From NCBI GenBank assembly GCA_027919835.1, contig JANVFP010000016.1, positions 806,001-870,000 of the forward strand: a stretch of 64,000 nucleotides of DNA, read 5' to 3'. Below the pieces are notes generated by a model. The model was not told the origin of the DNA and ran no database searches. It saw only the letters and a program-made list of their open reading frames with translations. The first letter of the stretch is position 1. Each line of letters begins with the position of its first letter. The position numbers and the translations under genes were made by a program. This stretch comes from Lentinula raphanica. Taxonomy: Eukaryota > Basidiomycota > Agaricomycetes > Agaricales > Omphalotaceae. Below are positions 22,982-34,049 of the stretch, one piece after another.

Positions 22982-25863
22982 TATCTTTACTGCTACAGGT
23001 GGGTGAAGAGCAGAGATCTCAGCTCCGTCGTGCACGTTTTTCACACCAATACCAACAATCTCATGCTCGCAGTCCAGCTTCTTCCTCCCGTGAGCCTTCG
23101 CCTGCTGTTGGGGACCTTCCTCAGCAGTTTGGTGGTGATTTTTTTGGCTCTGACTATACTCCGGATGATTTTCCCGGATTCGACGATGCACCCGCTCATA
23201 ATGGATTCACAAATGAAGATGAAGATGGAGAGGAGGAGGAGGAGGAGGAGGATGAAGAAGATGGGAACACTGATGTTCCATGGGAGCCTGAACGCCCTAT
23301 CCGCGGCCTCACCGAGAACGACATCGATATCGACACTCCAGAGACTCGACCCCCCAATGAAAATCCTCTGCTCCGTCATCTGCCATCACACCGAGCGGAA
23401 ATACATGTCGAATACTTTGGTGGACATGCAGGTGCACCTCTTCCAGGCTCACGTCCCCTCCAAAACACACATACTGCTCATAATGGCTACAGTACCTATC
23501 AGCAGCAGATCTCAGGTAGCAACAATAATACCTGGTCACCGTTCATGTCCGAAAGAGACTTTCGTATTGCGCATTGGGCAAAAATGCGTGGCCCAGGATC
23601 AAATGCAGTATCCGAGTTACTGAATATCGAAGGGGTGAGTACACACAAATCATGGAAGAGAAAAAAGATTAACTTCTTCTAGGTGGCCGACGCACTAGGC
23701 CTATCGTTTCGCACAGCGAAGGAGCTTGACAGTATCATTGATACTAAGCTGCCTTCATCTCGTCCTGCATTTACCCGCAAGGAAGTCGTCATCGCTGGCG
23801 AATCATTTGATATGTATGCGCGTGACATCTTGGAATGTATCCGCGCTTTGTACGGTAATCCAGGACACGCTCAGTTCATGTGTTTTGCTCCCGAACGTCA
23901 TTACGCCGACACTGACAGGACTCTCCGGCTGTATCATGACTTCAACACTGGGAAATGGTGGTGGGATACTCAAGTATGTGTTATTCTCATTCTGTGTGAT
24001 GCCTCGCATTGACATGAGTTCAGAAAGCTGTTGAGGCAGATAAACCTGGGGCCACCATCATACCCGTAATTCTCTCAAGTGACAAAACACAGATCACCCT
24101 CTTTCGCAACAAGTCAGCATATCCAGTCTATCTAACGATTGGAAACCTCCCAAAGGAGATCCGTCAAAAACCATCGCAGCAGGGTCAAATCTTACTGGCC
24201 TACCTCCCTACCAGCCGGCTCGAACATATCACCAACAAGGCCTCTTGCCGACGCACGATCGCAAACTTGTTTCATGCGTGTATGGGTGAACTTCTGAAGC
24301 CCATGAAACACGCTGGTCTTGAGGGTGTTGTCATGCGGAGCCGAGATGGTGTTGAGCGGCGATGTCATCCCATACTTGCAGCATACGTCGGCGACTATCC
24401 TGAACAAGTTTTGGTGACGACTGCTTATAGTGGTGACTGTCCTGTTTGTGATACGGAGAAAGATGACCTTGGGACCTATCCATGTACTCATGACTATTGG
24501 GATCCTCAGGCTGCTATTGATGCAGCTTATCTGCTCGACTCTGACCCTGATCTTTGGGTAGAAGGCTGTTACAACGCAAACCTCAAACCTGTCCAGTATC
24601 CTTTCTGGGCCGAACTTCCTTACACCAATATATTCGCTTCCATTACACCTGATATCCTTCACCAGCTTTACCAAGGAGTGATGAAGCACTTGATCTCCTG
24701 GCTTGTGTCTATCTGCGGAGCTGATGAAATCAATGCACGTGTCCGACGTCTCCCTCCCAACCATACCATCCGTATATTCCGTCGAGGCATTTCAACGCTA
24801 TCCCGTATAAGTGGTGCAGAGCATAAGCAAATGTGTGCATTCATCCTCGGTGTTGTAACAGATATCCCTGGTCTCTCAAGGCATCAATCGAGTTCTCTTC
24901 TTACGGCAACTTGGGCGCTACTTGATTTCCTATACCTCGCCTCTTACCCTATACACAGCAGCGAGTCTTTAGACCAAATGGATATGGCGTTGGCATGCTT
25001 TCACGAGTACCGTGAGATCTTCGTTTCCTGTGGTCCTCGCGAACACTTCAACATTCCCAAACTACACTTCCTTTGTCACTACGCGCGCGCGATCAGGTTT
25101 TATGGCACTACCGATAACTATAACACCGAAACCACAGAACGCCTGCACATTGACTTTACCAAAAATGCCTATCGCGCGTCGAACCACAAGGACGAATACC
25201 CTCAAATGACACGGTGGCTGGAATGTCGTGAGAAGATGGCCTACTATGCAAACTATCTCGATTGGAGGTCATCAGGTGGAGCCACAGCTGTAGCCTCGCC
25301 TGCAGATGTTCATGCAATGAGCTCAATCGGAGCACGTTTTGATTTTCCCGGAGCTCAACGAACACTTATGGATATGCGGTGCCAGTTTACCCAGAAATTG
25401 GCCCGTTTTCCTGTCAAATCAGTAGCGCTCTCTATGCTTGAAGACATCCAAAAAGGTTATCATGCTGTTTCATTCCGACATGCATTGAAGTTGTTCCTCG
25501 TTCAGTACCGTGATCCTTCTATCCCTTTAAACCAGCTTGATGACTATGCGCAATTTGTGGTCCTACCATTCAAATCTCTTCCTGTATGGCAAAAACTGAA
25601 GTTTGTAAACCCCGACCTTTTCGGCAAGAAAACCCTCGACTCAATTTCAGCCTATCCACGCAAATACAACCGCAAAGGAGACATGATCCGAGAGGCTCGT
25701 TTTGACACGGCGCTGGTGTCGCTTCGTGAGGGTGATGACTGGAGAAAGTGTCCGTGTTCCTGTTCCTATACATCTCAGGCTGCCATTCTGACCTCATCAA
25801 ACAGGCTCAAGGATAGGAAGAGTGCGGGTCATATTTTCTATCCCTCCTCAACATCTGAGTACA

Positions 25864-26449
25864 TGTTAGGACCGTGCCACCGACGGAGTCGGAGCTCCGA
25901 TCAGAGACACAGAGGATTGTTGAACGTTAGTGTTGTTATTGAGCAACACCCTCGCCACGTTACCGTGTTCAACCAAGAGAGCAGAGGAGGACGAGTACAA
26001 CGTGTACGAAGTCCGACGGAGGTTCGGAGTCGGCGATGATCAACGATCAAGACGACACCGAGAGCACAGAGGTGAGTGTTAACGTTAACGAGGTAATCCA
26101 AGTTGATATTAAAACTGAGGTATGTAAGTATGTACAGGCTCCTTATATACTGTACGGATAGTCAGTCTAATCTAAAGTACAATAAGACGATACACATCTC
26201 GGTACTACAGCATCGGAGGTGAGAAAGACAATAAGCTATTGTAAAGTAAATCAATATAAAGGTCAGCTGAGCTGTCAGAGAATAAAACAATAAGATCATA
26301 ATCAAGTTAGTCCAAACCGATGCACCGGCGGAATCGGAATGAGGGACAAGGTGGATGCTGTTGGGAATGACTTAGATAGATTCAGGAAATCTCCAAGTCC
26401 AACCTCCGAGTGAAACTCCGACGGAGCTCCGATTCTGATGGTCGTAACA
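25864..26449 (-). repeat. 3' LTR of chromovirus
   Basis: 586 bases, near-identical to 34050-34635. In sense orientation it lies downstream of pol and the antisense accessory gene. Confidence 0.92.
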
Positions 26450-26463
26450 GTATCCCCCTCTTA
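26450..26463 (-). promoter_or_regulatory. Polypurine tract
   Basis: In sense orientation this reads TAAGAGGGGGATAC and abuts the 3' LTR directly, as expected for the plus-strand primer of reverse transcription. Confidence 0.7.
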
Positions 26464-26706
26464 GGCTTGAGCCCTCGAAAGCCGATGACGAAATCCAGCA
26501 CGATCATATGATCCTGTTGATCCGATCACATGACTCCGTTGGTCCGATTCTAGAGCTCTGGAATCGGCCCACCCGATTAGGAAACGGTTTGATGGTGGTC
26601 TTAGAATTTTGACGCGAAAAGACCAGCCCTAAACGATGGTCCGTGCGCCGATTCAAGCTATAAAAGCGGAGCAGAATTAGAGGGGACTTCAACGAAAATT
26701 TCTCTC

Positions 26707-28044
26707 ATGTCTCGATTCCGGTCCAACACCAACGCCAACACCACGACCACCACCACCACCACCGATGGACCTGACTCAGTCAGGCTTCCAGTTCTTCGGC
26801 TCCGGGGTGAAGAAACCGCCGAACAACGACGACAACGTGAGGCGGAGGCGGATGAGGCGGCGCTCGCAGCGATGCGGGAGCGTTTAGAACAGAACCGACG
26901 ACGGCGGGAGGAGGAGGAGAAGCAAGAAGCGGAGGAGAGACAGCGGCAAGAGGAAGAGAAACGACGAGAGGAGGAACGCCGAGTGGCGGAGGAACGCCGA
27001 GCGGAGGAGGAACGACTCCAACGCGAGGCGGAGGAGAGAGTAGACGAAGCCCACCGACGGAAAGTCCGGGAAGGCAAGAAACGTCGAGCGGAGGAAGAAG
27101 GGGCTGGTAAAGCCAAAAAGAAGACCAAGGTTGGTGGCTCTCATCAGCTACCGCCGCCGGAGCAACTTCGGTTGCTTCGACTTCAATGATTTTCTGATGC
27201 TTCGGCAAGCAGAAAATTTCTTCTTTCCTAAAACTTGATTACTGACGTTTTTCTTGTTAGCATAACACCACAACGAGATCGACTCCGGCGGAGTCGCCAT
27301 CGGCGGGTCCATCCCGAGTTCGAAGGTATGTTCCTGAATTCCCATTCACTCCTTTCGTGGTAAGTCACTAACTTTTTCCTTGTTCCTTTCCTGACTCGTA
27401 GTCAGAACACCGGCACCGGAGGAGATCCAAGCGACGACGAGTACCCAGGTCCGGACGACGGCGACGACGACGACAGTTCGGAGGCATCACCGGCTCCTAG
27501 CGGAGGGGACGACGAGTCCGACGGACACCAAGCCTGTGCGAGGTGTCATCGCCTCGAACGGGACGAGTTCTGCGTTCCGCAGACTAGAAAGAATGCCACC
27601 GCCTGCCAGCCTTGTCACGACAACAAGGTGCAGTGCTCGTGGTCCGGTTCCGTCGGAGCGGTTCCAACTCGTACCGGTCCAGGACGAAAACCAAAACCCA
27701 GGAAGGCGAAGACTCTGATCCGAGGGACCGACAACTCCTTGAGGTTGTCCAACCTCGAGGACGACATCCAGGGTCTCAAGGAGACCTTCTCCGATCTCGC
27801 CAACACTCAGCAGGAGATCTTGGACATGCTGAGGGAAAACCGGGCGGAATCATCAAGACAGGCCCACAACGCTGACGTCCGCCTTCGGACTATCGAGGCC
27901 ACCCTTGATTACCTGTTGGAGTTTTTCCAGGTGGGAGAAGATAACGCGCCGAAGGAGACGGAGTCGGAGCAGGACAAGGAGAAGAAAAAGAAGATGGAAG
28001 TCATTCAAGTGGACTCCTCGGATGAAGAGGACAGTTCGGACTAG
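26707..28044 (+). CDS. Antisense accessory protein of chromovirus (coiled coil + zinc cluster)
   Basis: This gene runs opposite to gag-pol, between pol and the 3' LTR. Three exons, 26707-27129, 27261-27325 and 27402-28044, join with consensus GT..AG ends and no frame break to give about 376 residues. Exon 1 has a Thr-rich start and a long Arg/Glu-rich predicted coiled coil (REEERRVAEERRAEEERLQ). Exon 3 has an acidic Asp-rich segment, then a cysteine cluster ACARCHRLERDEFC, ACQPCHDNKVQCSW, resembling a Zn2Cys6 unit. A basic GRKPKPRKAKTL patch follows, then a second helical segment (LEDDIQGLKETFSDLANTQQ) and an acidic tail ending DSSDEEDSSD. An intact spliced frame in a young element suggests it is maintained. 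Function is unknown; DNA or chromatin binding is inference. Gag-like nucleic-acid chaperone activity is an alternative. Confidence 0.7.
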
Positions 28045-28371
28045 TAGTAAAACTTGTATATAAAATTTTCTTGGTTTTTCTTGAAGTCCAAACTTTGTAT
28101 ATAATGAACTTGCATATTGTGAAATGAAGTCCAATAAGAAAGGAATAGTAAAGTAGATACAATAAATGAAAACAACGATAAGTCCAACGGAAATCCGTCG
28201 GAATGGACTTAGAAAAAGTTAAGAAAAAATATAAACACTCAATTTGCTATCATCGCGTTTATACTCAATCAGTATAAATACCGAGAGTGTTGAATAAAAT
28301 ACACCGAAGTGTAGTGTTAGTACAACAATGAAAACAGAAGGAAAATTAATGATATAAAATTGAACACATAG
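28045..28371. other. Spacer between accessory gene and pol, convergent ends
   Basis: AT-rich 3' flank shared by the accessory gene (+) and pol (-). It likely holds both polyadenylation regions; nothing else seen. Confidence 0.5.
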
Positions 28372-31300
28372 CTAAGTCAAAGGTCCGGGTTTGTCTGGAT
28401 ATCGGAGGTGGAAAGCCGGAATGAGTTCGTCGGCATGAATGTCGTCTGCAGCAACCCAAGAGAACTCCTCGTCGGTACCTTCATAACCAGACCATCTAAC
28501 GAAGTACCGGAGGGGACAACGTTTGAACCGACGGTCTAGCTTTGAATCAAGTACTTCGGCAACGAGATACTCGACTTCACCTTCAACCTCGATCGGAGGT
28601 GGAGGTGTTTGGGTCCGATTCGGAATCGGATTCGGATAGGAGGGTTCGAGTTGTGAGACGTGGAAAACAGGATGAATGCGACAAAGATAATCGGGGAGTT
28701 GTATCTTGTATGAGAGAGAGCCGATCTTCTCAAGAACCGTGAAAGGCCCAAGATACTTCTCTGCAAACTTCGCTGTAGGTCGAGTGGATTTGATGTATTT
28801 TGCTAGAACGAAGACTTCCGATCCGACGGAGAACACCGGCGGAGGAATTCGTTTTCGATCAGCCTGTTCCTTGTATTTCTTTTGAGCATTAGTGATTTCA
28901 TCACGTAGAAAAGTATGAAGCTCATCAAGATTAACAACGAAATCCTTGGCTAAGTCGGAACGAATATCGATCTCCGGTCGGACTGTGATGTTCGGATGGT
29001 AGCCTTTGTTAGCAAAGAACGGAGTAAGACCAGTGGAAGCGTTAGGAGCGTTGTTATAAGCAAATTCCGCAATCGGAAGAAGGGATGACCAGTCGTCCTG
29101 TTGATAAGAACAATAGATCCGGATGTACTGCTCCAGAGTTTGGTTTACTCGTTCGGTTTGACCATCAGCTTCCGGATGATAACCAGACGTATAGTGTAAT
29201 TCCATCGACAAAGCTTGACCTAAAGCTCGGAAAAACGCCGAAACGAATTCCGATCCTCGGTCGGAGGTAACATGATTCGGAACACCGTGTTTAGAGAAAA
29301 CATGAATAACGAAAAGTTGCGCCAATTGTTCGGAGGTGATTTTGTCGTCACAGGCAATGAAGATAGCTTGTTTGGAAGCACGGTCGACTACGACCAAGAT
29401 AGCGGTGTAGCCGTCGGAGTCCGGAAGTTGTTCGATGAAATCCATTGAGATTGAATCCCAAGGACGAGAAGGCACAGGGAGGGGTTTAAGAAGTCCGTAG
29501 GGACGATGCCGACGGGGTTTATTCCGACCGCAAATCGTACAAGACGAAACATAGTCCTTAACGAATTCTCGTACCTTTGGCCAAGTATATTGACGACGTA
29601 CAGCTTCGAGAGTCCGATTCTGACCAAAGTGGCCAGACATAGGATGATCATGAAAGAATCGGAGGATCTGCAACCTGAGATCTCCGAAGTTCGGAACGTA
29701 GATTCGACCATCCAAACGCAAGAGACCATCTAAACCCATAGTCCATCGGAGGTTAGAAGGATCATCGACCAACTTCAATCCCGCCATCGCTTCGCCGTCG
29801 GAGGAGTAATGTTCTCGGATCAATTGATGAACTGCTTCAAAGTCCATAACAACCGACGCTCGAAGAACAGGACCTTCAAGGAAGGTAGCACGAAGTGATG
29901 TGGTGAGTTGATCATTAGTGAATATGGGTCTAAAATTGTGAGGATTAACTTGCGCGTAGCCGATATCCCCCTCTTTGGGATAGACGTCCCATCGTCTAGT
30001 CATAGCGTCAGGTTTCGCACCGAGTTTTCCAGGACGGAAACGGATAACGAAGTTGAACTGATGAAGGTATTCGGACCATCGGACCTGCCGTCGGGTAAGA
30101 ATCTTCGTAGTGGAGAAGTACTCCAGATTCTTGTGGTCCGTGACGACGTCGATCGGAGTGCCCGAACCTTCAAGGTAATGCCGCCAAGCTTTAAAAGCTT
30201 CGAAGATAGCTAGCAATTCCTTGTCATGAGTGTCATAGTTCAATTCGGCAGAATGGAAAGTGCGAGAGAGGAAGGCCACCGGATGAATTTCTCCATCGGC
30301 GCCGACAATGGATAGGATAGCTGCTAGAGCATAATCCGACGCATCTGTTTCGACAATAAGAGGTTTATCAGGTTCCCAATGAGAAAGAATAGGGGCATGA
30401 GTGAAAGCGTGCTTAAGCGTATCGAAGGAATCTTGACATTCCGAAGTCCAGACCCATGGAGTATCTTTCCGAGTGAGTTGGTTCATCGGAACGACGATAT
30501 CACTGTAATTGTGAATAAAACGACGATAGAAATTCGCAAAACCTAGGAAGGACTGAATGTCCTTAACCTTCCTTGGCGTCGGCCAATCGATAATAGCCTT
30601 GATTTTGTCCTCGGCCATGGAAAGTCCGTCGGGGGAGAGAATATACCCAAGATATTCAACCGTGTCAATTCCGAATTCACATTTCGCCGGATTGCAGAAA
30701 AGTTTGTGTTTGCGAAGACGTCGAAGAACCTCTTTGACATGCTCCTCATGCGCCGTCGGATCGTCGGAGTAAATGAGGATATCGTCAAGATAGACTATAA
30801 CACAGACATCGAGTAAGTCAGCAAAGATATCATTGACGAAACGTTGAAACGCAGCAGGAGCATTGGTGAGACCAAACGGCATGACCAGCCATTCGAAAGA
30901 ACCATATCGGGTTCGGAACGTGGTCTTCCATTCGTCTCCGTCGGCGATCCGAACGAGATGATAAGCATGAGCGAGGTCCAACTTTGTATAGATTTTCGCT
31001 TTCTTCGGGGCGTCAAGCAAATCGGAAATGAGTGGGAGAGGATACCGATCTTTTTTGGTGATGCGGTTTAGTCCTCGGAAGTCGACGCAGAGTCGGAGAG
31101 AGCCATCCTTCTTCGGAACGAAGAGAACAGGAGCTCCGTGAGGAGAAGTCGAAGGACGAATAGCTCCGCTAACCAACTGTTTGTCGATGAATTCTCGTAG
31201 AGCTTCCAGCTCACGAGGGGAGAGTGGGTAAATTCTTCCGATCGGAGGTTCCGCACCTTCCTCCAGATCAATCTTTAGGTCGTAAGACCTATGTTCTGGG

Positions 31301-32289
31301 AGCACTTCTGACTCGACTTCATCGAAGACATCAGTGAAATCCCGATAAGCTTCAGGAATAGGAGGAGATTTAGAGTCCGACGTCGCCGTCGGCGGTGCTG
31401 GTTGAGAGGCTCTAGCCGCTACTTCGGAGTGTACAGCGTAGAGTAGAAGGGGTTCCATACTAGACATCTTGCAGGCATGATGAAAAACCGTAGCACCGAC
31501 CAAGGCTATATCGACTCCAGAGTATTCCAGTTTTGAAGCCATCTGAACAACGGAGGGATAAGTATACAATGGTTCGAAAGGAAATTTGTCCGAAAGAGGA
31601 CGAGGTTTCAAACGAGAACGGGAGGTGAAGGCAGATCGACCGGCTCTTGTAGGAAGAGGATCATCTGGAGGTGACCGAGGGTATCGAGTCGGATCAAGAT
31701 TCTCTGAGTCCTCCGATCCGTCGGAGGGTATCTCAGAAGAAGACGTCTGTGATAAAACTTGATCAGTGGTTCGGATTGTAATTGTTTTCGCTACCCAGTC
31801 AATCGACGGATTGCAGCGGGAGAGAAAACTATATCCTAAAACTGCTTTACAAGAAGAATCCAAAGGTGTGACATAAAAGTCCAGAGGTAATTGCTCGTTT
31901 GAAGGAAAAACTACCGATAACGAAACGTATTCCGAGATCGGAGTCGGAGAAAGTGAACCATCAAATAATCGGAGATTGATCGGAGTAAGGATAGGTTTTG
32001 TCGGAATTCTTTTTTGGCGAACAAATGAAGTATCAATAAAACAATCAGTAGAACCGGAATCAAGTAAAGAATCAAAAGAGATGGAAATGTAATCAGAAGT
32101 AATAGTAGAAATTTTAGCAGACAGAGGTATGATGAAAGATTTCTCGAGATTAGAAAGAGCGGACGCGTTGAGAGTTAGCACCTCTGGTAGAGCACGAACC
32201 AGGTCAACGCAACTCCTGCTTTGTGCGGAGGGACAGGAGTTGCGGACTATTTTTCCGGTTCCTCCGACGGAGAGTCCGGAATCTCTTCT
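28372..32289 (-). CDS. pol: Pol polyprotein: protease, RT, RNase H, integrase, chromodomain
   Basis: The open frame extends upstream without an ATG to 32289, overlapping the gag end by about 43 bases in the -1 frame, so a -1 frameshift is the likely mode of expression; a GTG at 32181 is not needed. Domain order: aspartic protease (LLDSGSTDCFID), reverse transcriptase (RLCVDFRGLN, catalytic VYLDDILIYS), RNase H (VETDASDYALAAIL), integrase with zinc-binding HHCC (HDHPMSGHFGQ..CTICGRNK) and catalytic Asp/Asp/Glu segments (ISMDFIEQLP, TSDRGSEF, GQTERVNQTLEQ). The C-terminal chromodomain begins VEYLVAEVLDSKL and includes YFVRWSGYEG. All catalytic residues are visible. Length, about 1306 codons, is normal for chromoviruses. 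Confidence 0.93.
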   Translation of the reverse strand, partial: RRDSGLSVGGTGKIVRNSCPSAQSRSCVDLVRALPEVLTLNASALSNLEKSFIIPLSAKISTITSDYISISFDSLLDSGSTDCFIDTSFVRQKRIPTKPILTPINLRLFDGSLSPTPISEYVSLSVVFPSNEQLPLDFYVTPLDSSCKAVLGYSFLSRCNPSIDWVAKTITIRTTDQVLSQTSSSEIPSDGSEDSENLDPTRYPRSPPDDPLPTRAGRSAFTSRSRLKPRPLSDKFPFEPLYTYPSVVQMASKLEYSGVDIALVGATVFHHACKMSSMEPLLLYAVHSEVAARASQPAPPTATSDSKSPPIPEAYRDFTDVFDEVESEVLPEHRSYDLKIDLEEGAEPPIGRIYPLSPRELEALREFIDKQLVSGAIRPSTSPHGAPVLFVPKKDGSLRLCVDFRGLNRITKKDRYPLPLISDLLDAPKKAKIYTKLDLAHAYHLVRIADGDEWKTTFRTRYGSFEWLVMPFGLTNAPAAFQRFVNDIFADLLDVCVIVYLDDILIYSDDPTAHEEHVKEVLRRLRKHKLFCNPAKCEFGIDTVEYLGYILSPDGLSMAEDKIKAIIDWPTPRKVKDIQSFLGFANFYRRFIHNYSDIVVPMNQLTRKDTPWVWTSECQDSFDTLKHAFTHAPILSHWEPDKPLIVETDASDYALAAILSIVGADGEIHPVAFLSRTFHSAELNYDTHDKELLAIFEAFKAWRHYLEGSGTPIDVVTDHKNLEYFSTTKILTRRQVRWSEYLHQFNFVIRFRPGKLGAKPDAMTRRWDVYPKEGDIGYAQVNPHNFRPIFTNDQLTTSLRATFLEGPVLRASVVMDFEAVHQLIREHYSSDGEAMAGLKLVDDPSNLRWTMGLDGLLRLDGRIYVPNFGDLRLQILRFFHDHPMSGHFGQNRTLEAVRRQYTWPKVREFVKDYVSSCTICGRNKPRRHRPYGLLKPLPVPSRPWDSISMDFIEQLPDSDGYTAILVVVDRASKQAIFIACDDKITSEQLAQLFVIHVFSKHGVPNHVTSDRGSEFVSAFFRALGQALSMELHYTSGYHPEADGQTERVNQTLEQYIRIYCSYQQDDWSSLLPIAEFAYNNAPNASTGLTPFFANKGYHPNITVRPEIDIRSDLAKDFVVNLDELHTFLRDEITNAQKKYKEQADRKRIPPPVFSVGSEVFVLAKYIKSTRPTAKFAEKYLGPFTVLEKIGSLSYKIQLPDYLCRIHPVFHVSQLEPSYPNPIPNRTQTPPPPIEVEGEVEYLVAEVLDSKLDRRFKRCPLRYFVRWSGYEGTDEEFSWVAADDIHADELIPAFHLRYPDKPGPLT

Positions 32290-33998
32290 TCAGCTACATC
32301 CTCGAGAACGCCAGCTCTGCCCTTAGCAGCATTTTCTTTAGACTTCTTCCGGGGACAGTCCTTAAGGACATGGCCACCTTGTCCGCAGAAAAGACAGAGA
32401 TTAAACTTCTTACGACGTTCCCGTTCCGCAGGAGTAAGCTTGCCGTCGGAGCCGAGGTTGTCTGCGATCGATTTCTTCGGAAACTTGTTGCCAGAGTTGC
32501 CTTTGTTGTTGTTGGAATTACCGAACTTCTTTTGATTGTTAAAGTTCGAACCAGAGGACGAAGAGGACTGATTAGCACCAGAGTTCTGAGAGGAGTTAAA
32601 CGGTACCGGTTTCTTGCCATCCTTCTTTCCTTTCTTTTGGTCCGAAGGCTCCGAAAACCAATGACTTTCCCGCTTCTTCTCTTCTTCTCTGCGCCAATAA
32701 CGGTTATCCAACCGTAACACTTCTCTCCGATATTCGGAGAGAGTCCGAGGTTCCGGCATACGAGCAATTTCGTCCTTAAGTCGGGGTGCTAGTCCTTTCT
32801 GATAAGCCCATCGGAGCGCATTCACATCCCAACCGGAGGCAGCAGCCAGAGTGTTAAACTTGATATTGTACGCTCCGACCTTTTCCTCGTTGCGCATCCG
32901 AAGGGTTCCGAGTTTGTCTTCGGACTCACCCTGCGCATCGTACAAACCAAAGTTTTCCTGCAGCTCCTGGACTAAAGCAGCGTATGACGTGGTCCAAGCA
33001 GGTAGAGCTTCGACATTCGGATCCAATATGTCCGGTTCAAACCATTCACGAGCGGCGCCGGTCAAGTATGACAAGGCATAATTGATTTTCCGCTGATCAG
33101 TGAAATAGTTCGGACGATCAATGAATACCAAAGACAAAGATACCAGGAAAGATTTGAGTTTTCGGGGGTTAGAACCATCAAATGGTTCAGGGTCTTTGAC
33201 CTTTGTCTTTCCAGAGTCCGATTCCGACTCCTTCGGACGTAAGGCCGATGTGAAATCCGCAAGAGTGTTGTTGAAGGACATCAAGGCATTGAGGGCCAAG
33301 TTATCTGACGAACGAGAAGAGCTCGAAGAGCGACTTCGAACCGACGGAGGTGGATTAGGAGGTGGGTCAGGAGGATCTCGATCGTCGCCAGGGCCTCCGG
33401 GAGGACCCTCAGGTGGACCATCATCAGGTGGACCATCATCTGGTGGACCTTCAGGAGGATCACGTCTCGGGCCATCGGGAGGTCCTTCATCATCCGGTTC
33501 ATCACCAGGAAAACCTGGCGGAAAACCCGGCGGATCCGACGGAGGATCACGTCGAGGTTCCGGATCCCTGGAATGATGACTACCTTGCGAATGTCCCGGT
33601 AGAGAAGGAACTTGGGTAGGTCTAGCAGCTGCACGAGACGGAGTAGGAGGTGGTTGTAGTGGAGGAACAGGTTCACCTTCGATAACCCGTTTAGCTTTCG
33701 GAGTTAATACACGAACGTGTTCACCACTAGGCAGAATAGCAGTCTGATAGACATACTCCGTAGATTCCGAAACACCGCGAACGTTTTCAGTAGTAACCGT
33801 CGGAAGAGGAACAGGAGCGGGACCGAACGCAGAAATGCGCGGTCTCCGGTTACCAACTGCAGAGATAGATTCGTTGAAAGCCGTCAAAGCCTGAGCATTT
33901 GCGACAAAAGGATTTTCTTCATCCCGAGTGGGAGAAGGGGTACGAGGACGACGAGCAGCACGAGTTTGAGCCCGTAGTGTTCGTTGAGTGCGATCCAT
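32247..33998 (-). CDS. gag: Gag polyprotein with CCHC zinc knuckle
   Basis: Starts at 33998 (MDRTQRTLRAQTRAARR) and encodes 583 residues, the structural protein forming the virus-like particle. The N-third is disordered and Pro-rich, with a striking Pro/Asp/Gly tract (PPDDGPPDDGPPEGPPGGPG). The capsid-like middle includes LSYLTGAAREWFEP and ALRWAYQKGLAPRLKDEIAR. The nucleocapsid zinc knuckle is LCLFCGQGGHVLKDCP (C-x2-C-x4-H-x4-C). It ends EEPEK at 32247. Intact. Confidence 0.9.
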   Translation of the reverse strand: MDRTQRTLRAQTRAARRPRTPSPTRDEENPFVANAQALTAFNESISAVGNRRPRISAFGPAPVPLPTVTTENVRGVSESTEYVYQTAILPSGEHVRVLTPKAKRVIEGEPVPPLQPPPTPSRAAARPTQVPSLPGHSQGSHHSRDPEPRRDPPSDPPGFPPGFPGDEPDDEGPPDGPRRDPPEGPPDDGPPDDGPPEGPPGGPGDDRDPPDPPPNPPPSVRSRSSSSSRSSDNLALNALMSFNNTLADFTSALRPKESESDSGKTKVKDPEPFDGSNPRKLKSFLVSLSLVFIDRPNYFTDQRKINYALSYLTGAAREWFEPDILDPNVEALPAWTTSYAALVQELQENFGLYDAQGESEDKLGTLRMRNEEKVGAYNIKFNTLAAASGWDVNALRWAYQKGLAPRLKDEIARMPEPRTLSEYRREVLRLDNRYWRREEEKKRESHWFSEPSDQKKGKKDGKKPVPFNSSQNSGANQSSSSSGSNFNNQKKFGNSNNNKGNSGNKFPKKSIADNLGSDGKLTPAERERRKKFNLCLFCGQGGHVLKDCPRKKSKENAAKGRAGVLEDVAEEEIPDSPSEEPEK

Positions 33999-34036
33999 AT
34001 GGAATAGAGATGAATCAGTGCAACGTTGACGAGATA

Positions 34037-34047
34037 AGTTTTAATAT
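34037..34047 (-). promoter_or_regulatory. Self-primer binding site
   Basis: In sense orientation ATATTAAAACT lies two bases inside the 5' LTR. It is the exact 11-base complement of AGTTTTAATAT within the LTR (34292-34302). Tf1/sushi-type chromoviruses prime reverse transcription with the first 11 bases of their own mRNA. I see no tRNA-type primer site. Confidence 0.75.
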
Positions 34048-34049
34048 AC

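Noticed and set aside
26658..27208. Long open frames of 140-156 codons antisense to the accessory gene
   Set aside because: They are shadows of the Arg/Glu-rich coiled-coil coding sequence (Ser/Arg- and Leu/Pro-rich translations) with no start context or splice logic.
33121..33619. Gly/Ser/Pro-rich plus-strand frames of 85-151 codons
   Set aside because: They are complements of the Pro/Asp/Gly-rich part of gag and have no independent support.
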